Source of the DNA: Polyodon spathula
Taxonomy: Eukaryota > Chordata > Actinopteri > Acipenseriformes > Polyodontidae
Direction of reading: 5' to 3'
Length of the DNA: 64,000 nucleotides
Assembly: GCF_017654505.1 (NCBI RefSeq)
Contig: NC_054565.1
Coordinates: 4,773,474-4,837,473 of the forward strand
The notes beneath the pieces are model-generated. The model searched no databases. It had not been told where the DNA came from and saw only the letters and a list, made by a program, of their open reading frames with translations. Below are positions 57,673 through 64,000 of the stretch, in pieces (positions within the stretch are counted from its first letter, which is position 1; each line of letters begins with the position of its first letter). Position numbers and translations under genes: made by a program.

Positions 57673-58254
57673 CCTTGGTAACTTTGTTGACAGTCATGTG
57701 GTTTGATTTTAGCTAGACAATTGGAGGAATTACAACACACAATTTGGTAACAGGAAGCAGGAGCAACTTTCCACCCATTAATGTTGTCTTTTCCAACTTG
57801 AAGTATAAAATACAAGCAAAAAAACAAACAAACGATCTTCAATAGAAGGAGGACAAGTGATAATTACATTAGTGGAAAACCATGGTTATTTTAAACACCA
57901 TTGAATAATCCATTGTAATCAATATATCCACATGATGTTTTTCAATGAACACAGTTTGAAATTAAAAACAAGTATTCATATTATTACAAAGCTTAGAATA
58001 TAGTTAAATATAAATAATACAGGATTTGCATTGGTAATGTAATTACAACCCAGCTACAATTACTTACAAAATTGCATTTGGTTGTGTATTTACAAAGTGA
58101 GCGCTCTGAAACCACATATACTGCAGTGCAACAGTCGCTAAATGTAAAGCCTTATCGCCATTGTCGTTTCTAGATGAGAATGGAAAAAGATATCTATTGC
58201 ATAGCAGCTGGATCCATTCCAGGTTTTACTAGGTTCTTAAAGTGGTTATAGTTC
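57673..58254. other. Non-coding stretch, nothing recognised
   Basis: No gene or known repeat seen. Confidence 0.5.
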
Positions 58255-58862
58255 TGTGGCAGTGTGCCCTGCCCCTTTGTGTATTTTATGTTTATATGTT
58301 GCGTGTGGGGTGTTAATGTTGGTGTACAGGTATTGGTGCACAGGATATAATGGGGCTATGTGGAGCACGAGTGATTTAAAATGTATATTTGTAATATTGA
58401 TTTAGGCACGTGGATTGCACAATCACTTCACATGCAGACAAAATGTGTATTAGTATGTGAACACGGGGAATGCACAAATTAGTTCACGTGCTGGGATTCA
58501 AGTGAATAATTAATTTGTAATTGAATCCCAGCACAACTGCATATATAGGTGCACGTTTCACTCACTCAGGGTTGTGTGTTCCAGAGTGGAGAATGGGAGA
58601 GAGAAAGTAGGGAATAAACTTTAAATTAAAATAACAATTGTTATTTTGTGCTGGAAGCACAGGCACGGTACTTGTTTGTTCGTCCACTGTTTGGTTTGGT
58701 TTAGTTTGTTTTGTCTGTCTGTTTATTTTGGCCAATGCGCCGTTTGTTTTATGTGCAGTGTTCTGTGTGTTTATGTTTCATTTCCTGGTCTTACGCACCC
58801 ACACACGCACCTCTCAAGCCATCGGTGGCAAGCTCACGTAAATCGGACCTGTTGTTTACTTT
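58255..58862 (+). mobile_element. LTR-like segment (candidate solo LTR)
   Basis: It starts TGTGGCAGTGTGCCCTGCCC. Then comes a paired word GAATGCACAAATTAGTTCAC / TTCAAGTGAATAATTAATTT, and a TATATA at 58541 before GTGCACGTTTCACTCACTCA, which looks like a promoter and cap region. AATAAA-type signals (58612), a T-rich stretch and GGTGGCAAGCTCACGTAAAT, then CGGACCTGTTG, complete the layout. This agrees with a fish LTR that I recall from sturgeon. The 3' boundary is blurred because a CAAATGTGCAG element starts at 58865. No internal genes or second LTR are in the window. Confidence 0.55.
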
Positions 58863-58864
58863 GT

Positions 58865-59110
58865 AGGTGTGAAATGTGCAGTTTTGCAAGAACCACTAGC
58901 AAACATACATATTTTTGAGTTTGCTAAGCTTACTTTTAACAAGCCATCGCCTGTGCTGTGTCGTTGGGGTCCAAGCATCTCACTGGCTGCAAAGCATGCA
59001 AATCAGTAGGAGAAGCAGCTGCCTGGTTAATGACAGGAATCAGATGTTGACTCTTTGCTATTGTTGTGCTACATTCTGCAGTTGGTAGATTTCTTCATAC
59101 ACAGTGCTCA
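58865..59110 (+). repeat. CAAATGTGCAG inverted-repeat element, mostly left half
   Basis: GGTGTGAAATGTGCAGTTTT begins right at the end of the LTR-like segment. The family interior follows: GCCATCGCCTGTGCTGTGTC, GGGGTCCAAGCATCTCACTG and GAGAAGCAGCTGCCTGGTTA. The right arm is not clear. The match inside the interior is strong. Confidence 0.68.
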
Positions 59111-61044
59111 CATACAATACATGTATGAATAAACATAAGACATTACTTGACTTCTAAAAATGATTCATGAAGGCTCAATCTGTTAGCTGGTGCTGAAAAT
59201 GATATTCAAGTAGACGGACTTGGAGCACTCGTCACATAACAGCTATAATTAAATGAAGCCTAGGGCGTGCTTAGGAACAAGTGTCTCCCTGACTAGTACT
59301 CAATCCACAACCTTGCACACTCTCTGTAGTGCAAAAGATAGTTATTGCTTACATTTATAGTATCTCAATGTATTGCAAAACATATTGACAAATATCTGTG
59401 TATTTTATAGCCCTGTATGAAACCGGATAAATTGTTTACTCACATGGGGCAATGCGGATCAACCCCACTCTGACCTGATAGGTGGTGTTACCCTACGGGG
59501 TTATTTACAGTGTACACATGGAAGGCCAGTAGATGGGTTTGCATTTTGACTGATTTGTTTTAGGAAGACGACGAGCACCCATCAAACTTTTCTCTCACTT
59601 GAGTTGTTTTATTAGCTAAGCAGTGCATTGGAAATGTCTTTTCTGCGATCAAGATTAGTGGACTGTGACTATTAGGAACTATGCTAACTGTCCTGGATAC
59701 TGATTAAATAATAGTGCTGGCCTTTGTCTATATGCACTGCATACCAGCATACAACACAAGGCCCATATTAACTAACTTGGCAGGACCGCTAGTTTACACA
59801 TATATTTAAGAGATAACTTGTTTTTAAGTGTGGTGTATGAGGAGTTCCAAAATCAAATAGGTTTATTTTAGAATTTGTTTGCCTTCATGCTCACTGCACA
59901 TTTCTAAGCAATAACTATTTAACACTATACTAGAAAAAAAGTTCTTTCGTTCCCTTTTTACTCTTGAGTACGTGAATAAATATATGTTGCTTTTTACTTT
60001 TCTCTCTTCTGGGGTAGTCTTCGTAGTTGCCATAGCAATATACTATGTCACCATATACTACAGATTTGGTTTTAATAAAGTAGCTGATGTGGAAACATCA
60101 GTCTAATTAAAAGAAAAAAACAACATCATTACAGCGACTCCCGAGACAACAACAGAAGAAAGCAAGGTAATAGGGCATCCTTGTTTTGTTCATGAGAGTA
60201 GGCTAATAGTTCAGTGACAACTTTTTTTCCGGGGAGGGAGAGACAAGGGTTGAGTGCACAGGTCCTATGACAGCACTGATTCCTTGTAGACCTCAACAGG
60301 GTTAGCAAGCTGTGATTCACAGTGGTGGAGTCTGCTGGCAATGTATAGCATGCAGTCATATCGCCACTCCACACTCACATCGCCTCTCAACTCTCCCCAA
60401 GGCCTGTGACTAATTAGACAGCCTTCTCCCAGCACAGGCATCTTAATAAGCAGATGAGAATCACAGTAATTGATTTTATGGCTGCTGTATAGCTTAGTAA
60501 GGTGACCTTTTCAAAACAGCGGGAAACCGTTTAGACTTATTTTACATAAAGTAATAACCTTGTTTGGAGTTCGAAAAGGAATTTGCTTAATTTACTCAAG
60601 CAAATCCTCAGCTAAGCAGTAACCCAGCAGTTTGAGGCAGTTCAGCGAGTGTCTTAGTCCCACCTTGTCTGCTTCCACCAGTACAGAGCAGAGGGGAGGC
60701 TGTTATACAAAACCAAATAAAAACATCAAAAATGTTCTGTGAATTCTGAAAAGGATATGAATGGATTGCTGTTCTGTGTCCTGAATGGAGCCCTTTGATT
60801 TGCTTATAGAGACATGAGTCATGTGATTTAATCGATTTTAAACACTCAAATGAAGCAGGCGCTGCCTTCTGTTAATACTATCTTTGAAGGGCGTTTAAGT
60901 GCATGACTTGGGCAATACTGTTGGGCAGCTTAAAGACAAGGGTCTGAAAGATGGGAATTTTACCTACATGTGATGGACAAAAAGTAAATATTTACTAATT
61001 GGTTGCCCCTTTAATTGAACAACCATAAACTACATTTGCAGAAA
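59111..61044. other. Non-coding stretch, nothing recognised
   Basis: No gene. The segment 60390-60500 lacks repeats and is rich in TTAGAC, TAATAAG and AATTGATT words, a possible place for conserved non-coding DNA. Confidence 0.45.
60026..60039. promoter_or_regulatory. RFX X-box-like palindrome
   Basis: GTTGCCATAGCAAT matches the palindromic RFX site GTTGCCATGGCAAC at 12 of 14 bases, and the degenerate form GTnRCC-RGYAAC except for the last base. A single hit in 64 kb may be chance. Confidence 0.25.
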
Positions 61045-61185
61045 GATCTCTCTAAACCTAACCCTGACCCTTTTTTGATACAATTATGTACTTATGTATA
61101 TTGTCCGAAAAGATTTACATATGAAGTACTGTAACTATGAATAACAGTTACTCTAAGTACAGCTGTATTTACTATGTAACTATAT
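61045..61185 (+). mobile_element. Telomere-core MITE fragment
   Basis: The core CTAAACCTAACCCTGACCC, then TTGATACAATTATGTACTTA and GATTTACATATGAAGTACTG, then TGTATTTACTATGTAACTA. Left arm missing, right arm incomplete. Confidence 0.65.
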
Positions 61186-61686
61186 TGTGTTGTTTTTTTA
61201 ATTTGTTTCTAACATGTTTTATAATAACATTTTAGAACATGAAGAAGTGTATGAGCCAAGTAGAAGGATATAAAAAACAATTTTATAAACGGTATATTTA
61301 AGTATAACCAGACAAGCTTTGCTGCCACTACAAATGACCAGATATCATTAGGAAATAAGCAGTCAGCACTGTTTTATCAACAAGGACATAAAAAAAAACT
61401 CAAAACAAACGAGATGCAACACACCAGGAACCAGAGGTAAGTACCGTAATTCTCCGCATATTCAGCACACTTTTTTTTACAATATTGCACGTGTTACAGC
61501 ACACTGTACACAGGTCTGCAAATGATTATGTTACAGTCAAGCCTGAAATTTTGAAAATTTGAAATTGAAATTGAAATTTGACTCAACTCTTTATAACAAG
61601 TGTAAAGTTAATGCTTAGTTGATATACCGATAAAACAGTATAGACCCTTTTTAAAGTATAGTTGATCTTATCAAGTATTATTCTTT
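61186..61686. other. Non-coding stretch, nothing recognised
   Basis: No gene or known repeat seen. Confidence 0.45.
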
Positions 61687-61801
61687 GCATTGGATCATTT
61701 CAGACCCAGCTTGACAAGGTTATGAAATCAATAAGCTACTGGGAACCGGATGAGCTTAGCCAGGCCGAATGGCCTCCACTCATTTGTAAATGTTCTTATG
61801 T
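61687..61801 (+). repeat. LINE 3' fragment, paired with 36910-37013
   Basis: TTTCAGACCCAGCTTGACAA, then AATCAATAAGCTACTGGGAA, ccggaTGAGCTTAGCCAGGC and CGAATGGCCTCCACTCATTT, ending in GTAAATGTTCTTATGTA. This is the common 3' end of CR1/L2-like fish LINEs. No reverse-transcriptase part is present. Confidence 0.65.
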
Positions 61802-62318
61802 ATACAGATGCACATTATACAAGGGATGTTAAATGAAACTGGCAGGCAGTAGGGGTGCGCATTATAGTTTTAAAATTACGGTAATGTCTTTTGCTATATA
61901 CTGTATAACATCTTCAGAAACAGTAACACAATGTAACGCCTTTGTTTTTATTTGAATGGCAGGCATTAACTATTCCTATTTGATCTTGTAGTCACTGTTT
62001 GTGTGCAGGATCAAAGGGGAAAGCCAGTGTTGCTCAGCAGTAGTCTTTAAGGAACCCTGTTCTGTTTTGCAGTAACAGTTCTTATTTTGCTTTTCTCTTG
62101 CCTTATAAGCAAAGGCACACACACTGTACTTTTTGTGATTTTATCTCCTGAGAATGCCAGGCTAGCGCATGTCAGAGTTACGGAGTTCGGTCTTTGCCAT
62201 GGTTACAGTACCTTGCTGTGCCGTCTGGAATGTTTATTTACAGACAATGTAAATTCTTAGCAGTCAGCAGGTGAAAATGCCTCCATGGTCTCACAGTGAG
62301 AGAAACATAAATACATAA
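61802..62318. other. Non-coding stretch
   Basis: TTTGCCATGGTTAC at 62193-62206 loosely resembles an RFX X-box (one mismatch on the minus strand to GTnRCC-RGYAAC). Nothing else seen. Confidence 0.4.
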
Positions 62319-62373
62319 ATTAATTAATAAATCAATTAATTAATTAATTAATTAATTAATTAATTAATTAATA
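62319..62373. repeat. (ATTA)n microsatellite
   Basis: About 12 TTAA/ATTA units, the first three interrupted. Confidence 0.95.
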
Positions 62374-62628
62374 AAGATCACAATGAGGGCACCTAACACA
62401 AATTCTGGAATTACAGAAAAAAGGTGAAGACTAAACTAAATCTTGCATATATTTCTCATAGCACTAGTGAATGCACAAACTGAAACGTTTAGGTACTTGA
62501 CTTTCTTAAAAGCTTTGCACAGGTTTTTCCTGAGTGAGGTGTTTTTTTTTGTTTGTTTTTTTTTAATTATAAGTGAGAAATCTAAATAATCTATAACTTT
62601 ACTTATAAAAATACCCTTATATTATACA

Positions 62629-62728
62629 TTTAACATAGTTTCCCATGGTTTACCATGTTTTACCATGTTTATTGGGCTTTAGAAAGCTTACCTATGCTCT
62701 CTTACACTTGACAATGTTTTATAATGGG
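62629..62728 (-). repeat. Degenerate GTAAAGCA-like minisatellite copy
   Basis: TTTCCCATGGTTTACCATGT, then TTTACCATGTTTATTGGGCT and GAAAGCTTACCTATGCTC. Related to the arrays at 40750 and 561 by the TTTACCATG word. Confidence 0.4.
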
Positions 62729-64000
62729 TCTTCTCTTCACAAGTCTTTAGAGAATGGGTGCAAGTTGAATTATTGCTCAAACAGTTTTTTGTATGAAGGA
62801 CATTTTTTAAATAAATAGGTTTTTAGGTTATATTTTGTTATATTATGTTACTGATTAAGTGAGTTTCTGGATTATTAAGTCTTTTACAGACCACATTTCA
62901 CAGGTCAGAATGTTAAACCTGCAGACCCATGACAGTCTTTGTACAATGCAAAAGAAAACCTACATGGAAGATTGGATTAAGGCCAGTCTTGGCTGGTACC
63001 TGGCCTCAGTGTAGCACAAGACTCTCTATTTGTAGAGTTTAGATTTTATGTATAGCACACTCCATTCATTGTAGGTTCTTAATTCAAGTTTGCAAATAAT
63101 ATAATTTTAAATGAACCCATGCTGCTGTTTTCTTTTTCTTGAATTGATTTGAAATGTCATTTTAATAATGTAGGCCACCCCTCTCACTCGTCCACAGCAT
63201 TCCAGCCTGGCCCAGCATTACTTTAGACTTATGTTTTAGATGGCTTCAGCCAGACTATTCTATCTGGTTGGCTGAGCAGATCCGTGAGGTTTATAAATGG
63301 CACTAGAGTAACGTGTAACAAATCCTGTGTCAGTATTGAGTCCACTGGTCAAAGTACCAAATGGTCTCATTCTTATTTATTATAAATTGCAGAATATTAA
63401 CTGGAGCACCATTCAATAACAGTGGCAGCTAACAGAGGATCTTTAAAAAGCAAGTAGCTTTGTCTTAAATCTTGACAGGATGTGGCTTTAACATGGAAAA
63501 TTCCAAGCATGCGACACACCAGCCTGCACAAAGGCATTCTAATTAACAAGCAAATTGGCTTTTAATGGGAAACAAACAGCATGTCAGTAAAAACCCACTG
63601 AGTGTAAAAGCGCATTTTCAAGCCTGTCTTTGAGATGCCATAGTTAGCATAGCAATCCCCCTGCTCGCAAATGAGTACTGTTTTTTTTCAGCTGTATATG
63701 ATTGAATTATTGCCCTGGCAGTCTCAATAAGAGATAATGCTCTAGAGGACTGTTCAATGCCTTTACTTTTACAATGGTCTGCGCCACAAACCGGAACTGA
63801 TATTTTCATATGGCTCACTGGCCTTCTCATGGTGTTTTATGGCTGGCTAAAATTGTTGAAGCAAACGTGGAATTATTTATTTTAATTATTTGTTTAATAT
63901 ATTGTATTTGAATTGCTCGGTTGTTATTTTTCAAGAGTTTGTTTTCAAGTGAAGCCCATATCACTTGTTTTGAATAGCTGGTTTCCTTTTCCTCCCATTT
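62729..64000. other. Non-coding stretch, nothing recognised
   Basis: The last 0.5 kb (about 63480-63900) is free of recognisable repeats and has no gene. It could include conserved non-coding sequence. The window ends without a feature crossing the edge that I can see. Confidence 0.45.

Overview
The window looks like intergenic or deep intronic DNA from a ray-finned fish. It is AT-rich, full of long microsatellites, and carries many vertebrate-type mobile elements: hAT, pogo and Tc1/mariner remnants, tRNA-headed SINEs, LINE 3' fragments and LTR-like segments. The SINE bodies and the 'locus head' minisatellite resemble repeats I remember from sturgeon and paddlefish DNA, so a non-teleost such as an acipenseriform is my best guess. 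That rests on memory, not on a search. I see no convincing host protein-coding exon, no rRNA and no intact tRNA. Nearly all open frames here are short chance frames or translations of microsatellites.

Layout. 1-20.5 kb: LTR-like segments (3.4-3.8 and 5.1-5.8 kb), a tandem array of a tRNA-like SINE head (6.75-6.97 kb), several copies of a long-arm inverted-repeat family with a CAAATGTGCAG core (1.7, 9.0, 15.3 kb), a mariner-like MITE with TA duplications (15.9 kb), a GC/CpG-rich island (16.9-17.7 kb) and a SINE (19.1 kb). 20.5-33.2 kb: a very long TG microsatellite, a possible 3-kb DNA transposon with diverged terminal repeats (21.8-24.8 kb), a second head array in the opposite orientation (26.5-27.1 kb), SINEs, and a pogo-like element with TA duplications and a readable transposase scrap (32.4-33.2 kb). 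33-41.7 kb: inverted-repeat copies, SINEs, LINE tails and a minisatellite. 41.7-46.5 kb: a 4.56-kb hAT transposon inserted into a palindromic MITE with a telomere-like core. It contains remnants of two different hAT transposase types. 46.5-64 kb: more copies of the same MITE, a mariner remnant, a LINE fragment, CT tracts, a foldback element with a hAT MITE nested inside it (52.9-53.4 kb), further hAT MITEs and an LTR-like segment.

No genes work together as a pathway here. The interest lies in the layering of mobile elements: two resolvable nested insertions, a MITE family whose centre resembles telomere repeat, tandem amplification of a SINE promoter head, and a hAT element holding two unlike transposase remnants. 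I did not find a clear new functional system.
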